Source: Deinococcus marmoris DSM 12784
GTDB taxonomy: Bacteria > Deinococcota > Deinococci > Deinococcales > Deinococcaceae
Reading direction: 5' to 3'
NCBI RefSeq assembly: GCF_000701405.1
Contig: NZ_JNIV01000095.1
Coordinates: 1 to 16,847 of the forward strand
DNA length: 16,847 nucleotides
Shown here piece after piece: positions 1 to 7,409 of the stretch. Under the pieces are notes generated by a model. The model was not told where the DNA came from. It saw only the letters and a list, made by a program, of their open reading frames with translations, and did not search any database. Position 1 is the stretch's first letter; the number at the start of each line of letters is the position of its first letter. The translations under genes and the position numbers were made by a program.

Positions 1-10
1 AGCCGCCTAC

Positions 11-58
11 TGCCGTTTCAGACTACGATCAAATGCCCAAACGGCAAAAATGCCGTTC
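11..58. repeat. Three-part inverted repeat upstream of the sugar ABC operon
   Basis: TGCCGTTT (11-18) is the reverse complement of AAACGGCA (39-46), and TGCCGTT recurs at 51-57, so the middle copy can pair with either flank. The right-hand pair forms a 7-bp stem with an AAAA loop. No T-run follows, so it could be the end of an upstream transcription unit or an operator for the sugar operon starting at 235. The bases are visible; the role is inference. The rest of 59-225 is AT-rich for this genome and probably holds the operon promoter, but no convincing -35/-10 pair was fixed. Confidence 0.45.
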
Positions 59-234
59 AGAACACTGTCAACATCAAGTTGTCCAGTACTGAAGGGATAG
101 TCATTTATTATCGCTTAAATTTCTTCATAACTTCTGTAGACTGTTCCCATCCAGTCTGCGTTCCCTCTATTTCAAGCCAGCGAGGCTTTTAATTTTATGC
201 AGTCATTCGACAATTGCTGGTCCTCGGAGGTCCT

Positions 235-1656
235 ATGAAACACCTATTATCCATCACCGGTCTGCTGATCGCGTCCGCTGCCCTGGCTGCTCCAGGCAAC
301 TGGACTGGCACCATCACCATGTACGCCCAGCACTACACCCCCAACAAAAAAGACGCCAAGACCCCGCTCAAGGCATTCCAGACCATTGCCGACGAGTACC
401 AGAAAAAAAATCCGGGCATCAAGATCCAGTTCGTGACCACGGATGTTCCCGACACCAACGCCGCCATTCGGGCCAAAGCAGCGGCGCGGGAACTCTGGGA
501 CGTGTACTGGGTGCAGTACACCAGCCTCAACGGCGCGCTGCCCAAAGGCGTCGCTACCGATCTCACGCCCTTTTTGAAGCAGCCCAATCCCTACATCCCC
601 GGCAACAAGGCGTGGCAAGACGCCATGAACAAACAGGTGCTGGCGGAGATCCGTGCACCGAACGGGGCCAACTACCAGCTCAACGGTGACTACGTGGCCT
701 TCAGCTTCTTTTACAACAAGGAGTTGTTCAAGAAGGCGGGCATCACCAAAACGCCGAACAGTTGGGCCGAGCTGCTGGACGCCTCCAAGAAACTCAAGGC
801 GGCGGGCGTCGGCGTGATGTCGGCAGTGCCGTCCTTCCCATGGTGGGAAAAGCACTTCCTGTCGGACTTCTACGCCAAGGATTACAACAAGCTCACCGCC
901 TATGACGGCGAGCCGGGGCAATCGGCGCTGGACGAGGCCGTCGCCATCCAGAAAGGCATCCTCTCTCCCGAGGACCCCCGCTTCATGGCGTGGTGGCCGG
1001 TCTTCAAGCAGTTCACCGACTACTGGACCCCGGACTACATCGCCCAGAATCCCGACAAGAACTATGACGCCTTCCAAGACTTTGTGGCGGGCAAGGTGGC
1101 CATGATCTACGAGGGTAGCTACAAGCCGGGCGAGATGAAGGAAGCGGGCGTCAAGTTCGGCATCGGGGCCTTTAATTTCCCGGTGCTGGACCAGAAGGTC
1201 AGCAAATACGCCACCGGCACCAACACGGCCAACGCGGTGGGCGGGCTGGGCGCGGCTTTTCAGTACGCCACCAGTACGCCGGAGGCCAACAAGAGCATGA
1301 CCCCGGCCAAGCAGCAGGCGGTGGTGGACTGGATGCGGTTTTTCGGGACGCCCAAGAACCTGCAACGCATCGTGGCCGAGGACGGCGCGTTCGTCCCCAC
1401 CTGGCCAGGAACCCAGGCGAAGCTGGACTTTGATGCCCAGTCGCTGGACGCCCAGATCAACCTGCCGCGCCGTGCGCTCGGCGTGGGCAGCTCCGCGCCC
1501 AACCTGGGCTGGGGCGACATGCAGCGCATCTTCGGGCTGTACCTGAGCGGCAACCTCACCCTGGACAAAGCCAACGCGCAGGTCCAGAGTGCGCTGGACC
1601 GGGCCGCCAAGGACTACGCCACCAAGAACAAGGTGGACTACAGCAAGTACAAGTAA
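235..1656 (+). CDS. Sugar ABC transporter, extracellular substrate-binding protein (CUT1 family)
   Basis: This 473-residue protein should capture a sugar outside the membrane and deliver it to the two permeases encoded next. Residues 1-19 form a signal peptide: Lys at position 2, a hydrophobic core, then an ALA-A cleavage site. The mature part has the family 1 binding-protein layout, with an early segment on 'ADEYQKKNPGIKIQF' and Trp/Tyr-rich stretches typical of carbohydrate pockets. ATG 235 is chosen over the in-frame start at 214 because GGAGG at 226-230 sits 4 bases before it and the signal peptide then begins correctly. The sugar cannot be read from the sequence; maltose-type oligosaccharides or similar are guesses. 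No cysteine lipobox is present, so it is probably periplasmic or retained in the envelope rather than lipid-anchored. Confidence 0.9.
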   Translation: MKHLLSITGLLIASAALAAPGNWTGTITMYAQHYTPNKKDAKTPLKAFQTIADEYQKKNPGIKIQFVTTDVPDTNAAIRAKAAARELWDVYWVQYTSLNGALPKGVATDLTPFLKQPNPYIPGNKAWQDAMNKQVLAEIRAPNGANYQLNGDYVAFSFFYNKELFKKAGITKTPNSWAELLDASKKLKAAGVGVMSAVPSFPWWEKHFLSDFYAKDYNKLTAYDGEPGQSALDEAVAIQKGILSPEDPRFMAWWPVFKQFTDYWTPDYIAQNPDKNYDAFQDFVAGKVAMIYEGSYKPGEMKEAGVKFGIGAFNFPVLDQKVSKYATGTNTANAVGGLGAAFQYATSTPEANKSMTPAKQQAVVDWMRFFGTPKNLQRIVAEDGAFVPTWPGTQAKLDFDAQSLDAQINLPRRALGVGSSAPNLGWGDMQRIFGLYLSGNLTLDKANAQVQSALDRAAKDYATKNKVDYSKYK

Positions 1657-1660
1657 ATTT

Positions 1661-1672
1661 GGGGTTCGCCCC
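1661..1672 (+). terminator. Short GGGG-TTCG-CCCC hairpin after the binding-protein gene
   Basis: A 4-bp GC stem closed by a TTCG tetraloop lies 4 bases after the binding-protein stop codon. It is too short and lacks a T-run, so it is unlikely to be a full terminator. It could protect the 3' end of the binding-protein message or cause partial termination, which is common in ABC operons where the binding protein is made in excess of the permeases. That role is inferred from its position. Confidence 0.3.
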
Positions 1673-1761
1673 GTCCATCCTAGTAAATTTCCAATTCAGA
1701 TCAGTTTGAGGTCGCTGCCCACACCATCGGCGGCGGCCTCCTGCGCGTCACAGGAGCCTGT

Positions 1762-2697
1762 ATGACCCCCATCCAACCCCTGCGTGGGCGTTCCCGGCCT
1801 GGCGTGCTGACCGGGGCGTGGCGTTCACGCGCCGCCTACCTGTTCATCCTGCCCACGTTTCTTTTCCTGGCCTATTTCGCGTATTACCCCGTCTATCTGG
1901 CCCTGACCGGGGCCTTTACCAACTGGGACGGCTTCCTGCAACGTGATTACGTGGGACTGGACAATTTCAAGCGGGCGCTCACCGATCCGGTGTCGGGCAT
2001 CGCAGTCAAGAACAACCTGATCTGGATGGGCTTCGGCCTGATCCTGTCTATCGTCCCGGCCTTTTTTATCGCGGAACTGATCTTTCACCTGCGGCGGCCC
2101 AGCCACCAGCGCGGGTTCCGTACGCTGTTCATCGCCCCGATCATCATCCCGGCGCTGGTCAACATTCTGCTGTGGACCTACTTCTACCGGGGGGATGGTC
2201 TGATTAACCAGTTGCTGGATTCGGCGGGGCTGGACGGCTTCAAGCGGCTGTGGCTGGCCGATCCCAAGATCGCGCTGTACAGCCTGATCTTCATGGGCTT
2301 TCCGTGGATCAACGCCTTCAACATGCTGATCCTGTACACCGGCCTTCAGGGCATCTCCAGCGAGGTGCTGGAGGCCGCGCGTCTGGACGGGGCCACCGGC
2401 TTGAACCGAATCTGGCGGATTGACCTTCCGCTCATCACGCCGCAACTCACCCTGATCCTGCTGCTGGAGGTGGTGGCCTTCTTGCAAAACCTGCTCACGC
2501 CGCGCGTGATGACCAACGGCGGCCCTGGCTACTCGACCGTGGTTCCCGCCCTCCAGATGTACCAGGCGGCCATTGATTACGGCGAATTCGGGTACAGCAT
2601 GGCGATCTCGGTGCTGCTGTTCATGGTGGTGGTCAGCCTGACCGTGCTGGCCCGCGTGATCGCCGCCCGGCGCGAGCGTGAGGCCAACCGTGCGTAG
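1762..2697 (+). CDS. Sugar ABC transporter permease, MalF/UgpA-like
   Basis: This 311-residue inner-membrane subunit is one half of the sugar channel. A short cytoplasmic N-terminus rich in Arg is followed by about six hydrophobic helices, the first around residues 27-47. The EAA loop that docks on the ATPase is visible near residues 203-225 as 'EVLEAARLDGATGLNRIWRI', with the conserved Gly of the family. GGAG at 1753-1756 lies 5 bases before the ATG. It follows the binding-protein gene after 105 bases and overlaps the next permease gene by 20 bases, so the three form one operon. Confidence 0.92.
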   Translation: MTPIQPLRGRSRPGVLTGAWRSRAAYLFILPTFLFLAYFAYYPVYLALTGAFTNWDGFLQRDYVGLDNFKRALTDPVSGIAVKNNLIWMGFGLILSIVPAFFIAELIFHLRRPSHQRGFRTLFIAPIIIPALVNILLWTYFYRGDGLINQLLDSAGLDGFKRLWLADPKIALYSLIFMGFPWINAFNMLILYTGLQGISSEVLEAARLDGATGLNRIWRIDLPLITPQLTLILLLEVVAFLQNLLTPRVMTNGGPGYSTVVPALQMYQAAIDYGEFGYSMAISVLLFMVVVSLTVLARVIAARREREANRA

Positions 2698-3526
2698 GTG
2701 GCCAGTGAGCGACTGGGCGCGGCAGGGCGTCTTGCTCTTGCTGGGACTGATGGCGCTGTTTCCGCTGTACTTCAGCGTGGTCAACTCGTTCAAGACGCCC
2801 GTGGAGTACGCCCGCAGTCCGCTGAATCTGCCGCCGGACCTGGCCCCTGGCGCGGCCAACTACGCGCGGGCCTGGTCACAGATCGGGCTGCCCACCCTGA
2901 ATTCTTTGCTGATCACGCTGGTGGCGGTGATCCTGACGCTGCTGCTGGCGGCCCTGACCGCTTACGCCTTTGCCGTGATGACCTTTCCCGGCAAATCAGC
3001 GCTGTTCGCGGTGGTTTTTATCCTGCTGCTGGTCCCTGACTTTCTCACCCTGATTCCGCTGTACGTGCAGATCAAGAAGCTGACGCTGCCCAGCAATTAC
3101 CTGGCGGTGATCTTGCCGTATGTCGCGGCAGGACAGGCGTTCAGCATTCTGGTACTCAGAACCTTTTTCGCGCAGATTCCCCGCGAATTGCTGGAGGCCG
3201 CGCGTATTGATGGGGCCGGACATGTTCAGATGTTCACGCGGATCGTGGTGCCGCTGAGCGTCCCGATTCTGGTCAGCGTTGGCATTATTCGTTATGTGCC
3301 GATTTGGAACGACTTCCTGCTGCCTAGCCTGCTGCTTGACGAACGCCACCGCACCCTGACCATGGCGCTTGTCAAATTTCAGGGCAGTGCCGAGAGCTAC
3401 ACGGCTCCCGACTTCGGGGCGCTGATGGCTGCCTATGTACTGGCCGCCCTGCCGCTGCTGGTGCTGTTCTCCTTCTTGATGCGTTACTACATCCAGGGTC
3501 TGACCAGCGGCGCGGTCAAGGCCTGA
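2678..3526 (+). CDS. Sugar ABC transporter permease, MalG/UgpE-like
   Basis: This second channel subunit is 282 residues from GTG 2678. It has about six membrane helices and an EAA loop near residues 170-192, 'ELLEAARIDGAGHVQMFTRI'. The start is uncertain: GTG 2678 and GTG 2690 are both in frame, and GTGAGG at 2678-2683 could be the ribosome site for 2690. Either way the gene overlaps the end of the first permease, which implies translational coupling. No ATPase gene follows within the window; CUT1 systems in many Gram-positive and Deinococcus-type genomes use one shared MsmX/MalK-like ATPase encoded elsewhere. No glycoside hydrolase is adjacent to reveal the sugar. The 230 bases after the stop show no clear terminator. 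Confidence 0.92.
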   Translation: MRPTVRRWPVSDWARQGVLLLLGLMALFPLYFSVVNSFKTPVEYARSPLNLPPDLAPGAANYARAWSQIGLPTLNSLLITLVAVILTLLLAALTAYAFAVMTFPGKSALFAVVFILLLVPDFLTLIPLYVQIKKLTLPSNYLAVILPYVAAGQAFSILVLRTFFAQIPRELLEAARIDGAGHVQMFTRIVVPLSVPILVSVGIIRYVPIWNDFLLPSLLLDERHRTLTMALVKFQGSAESYTAPDFGALMAAYVLAALPLLVLFSFLMRYYIQGLTSGAVKA

Positions 3527-3757
3527 AATTGCTGGGCCGCTGACACCAGATCGGCTTTTCTGCCGCACCCGCCCAGTTGCCCAGCAGCAGTTCAGTGAGC
3601 CGCCAAGTCTTCAACGTCACGCTCCATCTGCCTCGCCCTAAGCGGTCAGCGCCCGCGCATCAACCCAGACGCAGCAACAGTTCGTTCCGCTGTCGTTGCT
3701 AGGCATCAGGGTGCTGGCGCTCGCCCTGCTGGCTGGCCTGCGCCTCAAGTTACGGAC

Positions 3758-4384
3758 GTGAGGGGCAACCACAACCCTGATTGCCCTGTGGAGACCTTGG
3801 GGGCCAGCCCACGCCAGAATGCCTCCGTTCCGGTCACGCTGAGCGAGGTGGGCCTGCTGGACCTGAACAGCGGCCAACGGGTCCAGCACTACCGCGCCCA
3901 GTCCACCGAATCTGTTCAGGCTGCCCCCTCCGGCTTCCTGGCGGTGACCCGGCCCACAAACGGCACACCCGCTGCGCCCGCAGGGGAAAACTGGCGGTTC
4001 CAGACCTGGGCAGGGGCGAAGTGGAACGTTCCCACCGTGGACTACACCCTGAAGCTCGATCTGACCACCACGCGCGTCAGCGACACCGAGGCGAGGACGG
4101 CGGGGACGGCCAGCCTGAATGGCCGCACCCTGACCGTCAGCGGCAAGGTCACCACCTTTGACCTGAAGCTCAAGGCCCAGGCCCGGCGCTTCTCACCGTA
4201 TCTGGAGGCCACCCTGGAGTTGTCGGATGGCCAGACGACGGTGGGGCGGCTGGGCCTGTTCAACGAGCTGGGGGTCAAGAGTGTCGAACCGCCGATCCAC
4301 GACGCCTCGAAGACTCCGGTCTACCGTGTGGGCTACACGCAGGACGACGGGAGCGTGATCACGGGCGAGGTGAAACGGCCTTAG
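3758..4384 (+). CDS. Secreted or lipoprotein of unknown function, signal peptide apparently lost by frameshift
   Basis: This 208-codon ORF has a beta-rich, Thr/Ser-rich composition typical of extracytoplasmic proteins, but its GTG start has no ribosome site and no signal peptide. Upstream in another frame, 3711-3737 reads VLALALLAG, a lipoprotein signal core. The following bases contain TGC GCC (Cys-Ala) in a third frame, and the open frame itself continues upstream as 'PQVTDVRGNHNP'. A single-base loss near 3738-3742 would join LLAG, a lipobox Cys and this ORF into one lipoprotein. I read it as a lipoprotein gene broken at the signal peptide, or carrying a sequencing error. Function is not recognised. 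It heads a run of lipoprotein genes on the same strand. Confidence 0.6.
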   Translation: MRGNHNPDCPVETLGASPRQNASVPVTLSEVGLLDLNSGQRVQHYRAQSTESVQAAPSGFLAVTRPTNGTPAAPAGENWRFQTWAGAKWNVPTVDYTLKLDLTTTRVSDTEARTAGTASLNGRTLTVSGKVTTFDLKLKAQARRFSPYLEATLELSDGQTTVGRLGLFNELGVKSVEPPIHDASKTPVYRVGYTQDDGSVITGEVKRP

Positions 4385-4446
4385 CGGCGGCCATGCAAGT
4401 GACTCCCTGAGCGGAGGGGCAGAGCAGTCACTGGTCTCTGGGGTTG

Positions 4447-4530
4447 ATGTCGGCAGTTGATGTTGGCGTGGCCGCCAAGCGCTGCACTGCCCTGCCAGCG
4501 GACGAACTGACCATCTTGACCTCACGGTGA
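4447..4530 (+). pseudogene. C-terminal relic of a paralog of the 281-residue lipoprotein at 6098-6943
   Basis: Frame 1 of this gap reads DVGVAAKRCTALPADEL, then TILTSR and a stop at 4528-4530. The 281-residue lipoprotein ends NVGVADRRWTALPAEEL, AVWASR, stop. The two match over about 25 residues with the same distance to the stop codon. Upstream of about 4447 the similarity fades and an in-frame stop occurs at 4408-4410. No start or ribosome site is present. This is a decayed remnant of a second copy, left between two other lipoprotein genes, and it shows that the cluster has undergone duplication and loss. Confidence 0.7.
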
Positions 4531-4571
4531 AGACGTGAGAAAAACCGATTGAGCGTCGTGGAGGACAGGGC

Positions 4572-5033
4572 ATGAAGACCAACAAACGCAAGGCGATTTG
4601 GACGATGCCACTTCTGGGAGTCAGCCTGCTGGCAACGCTGACGGTCGGCTGCACCGAGCGGGCCACCCCGCCGGGCTTTAGCAGCGCCAGCATTCACCTG
4701 AATGCTGGTGAGACCACCGCTTATGACATTGATCTGTCCACGGTCCAACTCCTGACCCTAAACCTCCATCCCCGCAATCCCGTGCTGACGGCCACCGCAA
4801 CGGGGGGGACGGTTACGGTCAACGGTCAGACCGTCAAGGCCACGGTGCCGCTCTACGATGCCGGGCCGTCGCATGCGGGAGACCTGACAGCCAACTTTCA
4901 GCCGTGTCCCCAGCTCAAGCCGGGCCGGGATGTAGAGGTCCGCTACGCCTTCACAGACGCCAGCGGCCAGACCCTGGAGCAGGATTCGGCGGTGCTGGGC
5001 AACGTGACCCGCACCTGCTCACCGTACCGTTAG
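4572..5033 (+). CDS. Small lipoprotein with C-terminal two-cysteine module
   Basis: This 153-residue protein starts with a basic head (KTNKRK), a hydrophobic core and the lipobox LTVGC, so Cys27 should be lipidated and the protein anchored in the envelope. The mature part is a beta-rich domain with Cys112 and Cys149, a likely disulfide, around the pattern C-x2-LK-x-G-x-D-(8)-F-x5-G-x2-L. The same pattern ends the lipoprotein at 5634-6044, so the two are probably paralogs. GGAGG at 4560-4564 lies 7 bases before ATG. Function is unknown; the fold may be immunoglobulin-like, which is only a guess from strand pattern and size. Confidence 0.75.
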   Translation: MKTNKRKAIWTMPLLGVSLLATLTVGCTERATPPGFSSASIHLNAGETTAYDIDLSTVQLLTLNLHPRNPVLTATATGGTVTVNGQTVKATVPLYDAGPSHAGDLTANFQPCPQLKPGRDVEVRYAFTDASGQTLEQDSAVLGNVTRTCSPYR

Positions 5034-5089
5034 CCTTCATCTCAAGACCAACCACGATCGTCCAGCTTGCTCTCACCCCAGGAGTCCCT

Positions 5090-5521
5090 ATGCGTCATCT
5101 GTCTGTCGGTCTCGTCGCCATCGCCTCGCTCAGTCTGGCCTCGTGTGGCAAGCTCGGGTTCCCCGTCACCACCGGCGGCCTGAAGTTGATCCTCGCCCCG
5201 GCCACGGTGACCGGGTGCCAGTCCGTCGTTCTCGAAGATCCTTATCTCAAGAACACCAGTCTGAAGGGCCGGTCTTCCGTCGAAGTCAGGAACAATGCGG
5301 TCTCAGGAACGGGGGTGGTGGGGCGGTACCCCAATCCCACCGACAAGACGGTGGTGCTGGACAGCGCGGGCGAATACACGTTCTATTACGTCATTCAATA
5401 CCCGAAATACCCGGAAAAACTGAGCCTGACCTTCCGCTGCACGAAGAGTGGCGCACAGTCCACCCAGGACTTCACCATCACCGGGACGAGTGGCGAACAG
5501 ACAGTGAACCTCAGCTTCTAG
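5090..5521 (+). CDS. Small lipoprotein of unknown function
   Basis: This 143-residue protein has the signal peptide MRHLSVGLVAIASLSLASC, giving lipidated Cys19. ATG 5090 is preceded by GGAG at 5081-5084; longer in-frame starts further upstream would bury the signal peptide and overlap the previous gene. Cys43 and Cys117 could form a disulfide. The stretch just after the lipid anchor, CGKLGFPV, resembles CGKFPV in the next lipoprotein, hinting at a common origin, but the rest does not align by eye. It lies 56 bases after the previous gene and is followed by two hairpins. I recognise no family. Confidence 0.75.
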   Translation: MRHLSVGLVAIASLSLASCGKLGFPVTTGGLKLILAPATVTGCQSVVLEDPYLKNTSLKGRSSVEVRNNAVSGTGVVGRYPNPTDKTVVLDSAGEYTFYYVIQYPKYPEKLSLTFRCTKSGAQSTQDFTITGTSGEQTVNLSF

Positions 5522-5535
5522 CAGGGGCACCCCTG
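5522..5535 (+). terminator. Hairpin directly after the stop codon
   Basis: CAGGGG (5522-5527) pairs with CCCCTG (5530-5535) one base after the TAG of the 143-residue lipoprotein gene. The loop would be 2-4 bases. There is no T-run. With the larger hairpin at 5568-5593 it may stop or slow transcription between lipoprotein genes. Confidence 0.35.
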
Positions 5536-5567
5536 GTCAGCAGCGTCGCTTCGGCCAAAGCCAGGGC

Positions 5568-5593
5568 GACGGGTCAGGGGAAAGTGGCCCGTC
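5568..5593 (+). terminator. 9-bp hairpin between two lipoprotein genes
   Basis: GACGGGTCA (5568-5576) pairs with TGGCCCGTC (5585-5593), nine pairs including one G-T, with an 8-base loop. It sits 46 bases after the preceding stop codon and 40 bases before the next ATG. No T-run follows, so intrinsic termination is uncertain. It may instead mark the end of a message. Confidence 0.45.
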
Positions 5594-5633
5594 ACTCTCA
5601 AACTCAAAAAATTCTTGTGTTCCCAGGAGAGAA

Positions 5634-6044
5634 ATGAAACTCAACGCTTTGATCGGCTTGATGGCCCTGACGCTATTCTCGTGCGGCAAGTTCCCCGTCG
5701 CCAATGACCTGTACCTGTCTTTCAGCTCCCCCGCCGAGTCGTTCTCCACGGCGCTCAACACCAGTGCCGATGGACGGTTCAACGTGCTGGTCCGCACAGA
5801 CGCCCTGCCTGCCAACGTGGTGGCCCAGGCGGTCTCGGCCAAATTGTTCGTGGGCACCCAGACATTCCAGGGATCGTCTTACCCGGTGGAGCCGGACAAC
5901 ACGTATTACCAGTTCAATGTCGGGAACCGGTGCGGCCCTACGCTCAAGGGGACCGATATCACCTTCAAGTACGAGGTCTACGGTGGGGCGGGCGTTGTTT
6001 TGCGGCAGAAGACGGTGACCGTACCTTCCGTTGACGGCTGCTAG
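5634..6044 (+). CDS. Small lipoprotein, probable paralog of the 4572-5033 product
   Basis: This 136-residue protein has a 17-residue signal with lipobox LFSC (Cys17 lipidated). AGGAGA at 5625-5630 precedes ATG by 3 bases. The C-terminal part holds Cys100 and the final residue Cys136, 36 residues apart, with LK-x-G-D-I, a Tyr, a Gly-Gly turn and VLRQ between them. The 153-residue lipoprotein has the same order with cysteines 37 residues apart, which supports common ancestry and a conserved disulfide. The last cysteine being the C-terminal residue is notable. Function is unknown. Confidence 0.75.
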   Translation: MKLNALIGLMALTLFSCGKFPVANDLYLSFSSPAESFSTALNTSADGRFNVLVRTDALPANVVAQAVSAKLFVGTQTFQGSSYPVEPDNTYYQFNVGNRCGPTLKGTDITFKYEVYGGAGVVLRQKTVTVPSVDGC

Positions 6045-6097
6045 GTTGACCACACCACTACATCGAAGATAAAACCGCGCGAAACAAGGTGAACTGT

Positions 6098-6943
6098 ATG
6101 CATCAGGCTTTCCCGCTCATTCGACTGTTGCCGCTGGCCCTTCTCTGCACGCCCTTGCTCAGCGCGTGCCGGGACACCACTCCTCCACCCCCGCCGCGCG
6201 TCATGACTGCTGACGAATTGCGTCCCCTCTACCGTGACTTACCGCGCGAAGCCTTGCCCCCGGTCAGCAGCTCCGGCCTGGGCGAGACCTACACGCTGGG
6301 CGGCGTGGTGGGGGACTGGAAGGCCAGCCGGGATGTGGCGCTTTACCAGTTCCAGGACCAGCAGGGCGGCCCAGCCGTGGAGGTTGGCACTTTGACGTCC
6401 ACCGGCACCATCAAGGTCACGGCTCCGCTAGAGCGGACCCAGGGATACGCCACAAAATTGCGCGAATTGATCGGCGGCGAGGGGACGCTCTGCCCCATCA
6501 CCGAACTGACCTTCAGCAGCAATCCAGAGGTGCGGGTGCTGTTCGTGACCCTGCTGATCCGCTGGAAGGACAGCACTGCCCGGACGAAGGCGGCCTCTTT
6601 GCAGCCTCAAACCTCACCCGTGCCGGAGTGGATTAACATCCGGCCCAGCGTCACCCGAACCGCTGCCGGCGCTCCTTCCGGGGCCGCGTTCCTGATCTAT
6701 TCCCCCGAGGAGGTCACAGTCTCGGGCGAGAACCGCTGCATCAACAGTTCAGAGCAAACCCAGCCGCCGGGTTGGAAGTCTGTTCAGCAAGTTCATGTGC
6801 GGGCCAGCGTGACGCTCAAGCCGGGATGGAATGCGGTGCTGAACACGGATCAGTCTCGCGTTGATGCAAGCAACGTCGGCGTGGCCGATAGACGCTGGAC
6901 GGCCCTGCCCGCAGAGGAACTGGCCGTCTGGGCATCACGGTAA
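6098..6943 (+). CDS. Larger lipoprotein of unknown function
   Basis: The start is ATG 6098, with AAGGTGA (6086-6092) as ribosome site, rather than the upstream GTG 6089. The 281-residue product has a 24-residue signal ending LLSAC, then a Pro-rich linker (TTPPPPPPR), then a beta-rich body with two further cysteines in 'GTLCPITE' and 'NRCINSSEQ'. Its C-terminus NVGVADRRWTALPAEEL is repeated in decayed form at 4447-4530. Predicted to be anchored at the membrane and exposed outside. I recognise no known domain. It is the last gene of the lipoprotein run and converges on the higBA operon with only 13 bases between. Confidence 0.75.
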   Translation: MHQAFPLIRLLPLALLCTPLLSACRDTTPPPPPRVMTADELRPLYRDLPREALPPVSSSGLGETYTLGGVVGDWKASRDVALYQFQDQQGGPAVEVGTLTSTGTIKVTAPLERTQGYATKLRELIGGEGTLCPITELTFSSNPEVRVLFVTLLIRWKDSTARTKAASLQPQTSPVPEWINIRPSVTRTAAGAPSGAAFLIYSPEEVTVSGENRCINSSEQTQPPGWKSVQQVHVRASVTLKPGWNAVLNTDQSRVDASNVGVADRRWTALPAEELAVWASR

Positions 6944-6956
6944 CGAGGCCCTGCCA

Positions 6957-7376
6957 TCAGCCCAAAAACACCTCTGGGCGAACGTGGAAGTGCGCCGCCA
7001 GCTTCCGCACGGCCTCCAGCGAGAGTGCCGTCTTGCCACCCAGTAGGCGGCTGACATTCCCCTGCGTGATCCCCAGCACCCCGGCCAACTCCGTCTGGGT
7101 CATGGCCCGCTGATCCATCAAAAAGGCCAGCAGACGGTGCGGCGGTGAGGGCGGCACGGGGAAAGCGCGCTCCTCATAGGCCATGATGCGGTCACGCAGC
7201 AGCTCAAACAGGCTGCCCAGGGAATGATCGGCCTGGCTGCCCACCTCATTCCAGACCGCCTCAAACGTGGCGAGCGCCTCGCCGTACTGCTCCTCGGTGT
7301 GAATGGGGGCGGCCAGGGCGCGCACTTCGGCGGGGAGGTTGGCCCAAGCGCTCAGCACAGTGTGGGCATCGGTCAT
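6957..7376 (-). CDS. higA: Antitoxin with XRE-type helix-turn-helix (HigA-like)
   Basis: This 139-residue protein should bind and neutralise the toxin encoded just upstream and repress the shared promoter. The C-terminal part, from about residue 92, is a helix-turn-helix: 'MTQTELAGVLGITQGNVSRL' then a second helix pair ending at HVRPEVFLG. The N-terminal half is helical and probably contacts the toxin. AAGGAG at 7385-7390 (read on the minus strand) lies 8 bases before ATG. The toxin gene ends 33 bases upstream. Toxin first, antitoxin second is the normal order for higBA and the reverse of most toxin-antitoxin operons. Confidence 0.85.
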   Translation of the reverse strand: MTDAHTVLSAWANLPAEVRALAAPIHTEEQYGEALATFEAVWNEVGSQADHSLGSLFELLRDRIMAYEERAFPVPPSPPHRLLAFLMDQRAMTQTELAGVLGITQGNVSRLLGGKTALSLEAVRKLAAHFHVRPEVFLG

Positions 7377-7409
7377 GGTGAAGACTCCTTGCGGTGGGGA
7401 GGGGAGAGG

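Noticed and set aside
247..1365. 372-codon minus-strand ORF
   Set aside because: It lies opposite the ABC binding-protein gene, has His/Arg/Val-rich low-quality composition and no ribosome site; a GC-rich shadow frame.
1825..2859. 344-codon minus-strand ORF across the two permease genes
   Set aside because: Composition (many Arg, Gln, His, Asp) is that of the reverse complement of membrane helices; both permeases on the plus strand carry EAA motifs.
2996..3568. 190-codon minus-strand ORF
   Set aside because: Antisense of the second permease; Gln/Arg/His-rich shadow.
4521..4539. CTCACG/CGTGAG hairpin followed by A bases as promoter or terminator
   Set aside because: The stem overlaps the end of the ghost lipoprotein codons, the tail is A and not T, and TTGACC at 4516 has no matching -10.
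4904..5089. N-terminal extension of the 143-residue lipoprotein
   Set aside because: It overlaps the previous gene out of frame and would place the signal peptide inside the protein; ATG 5090 has its own ribosome site.
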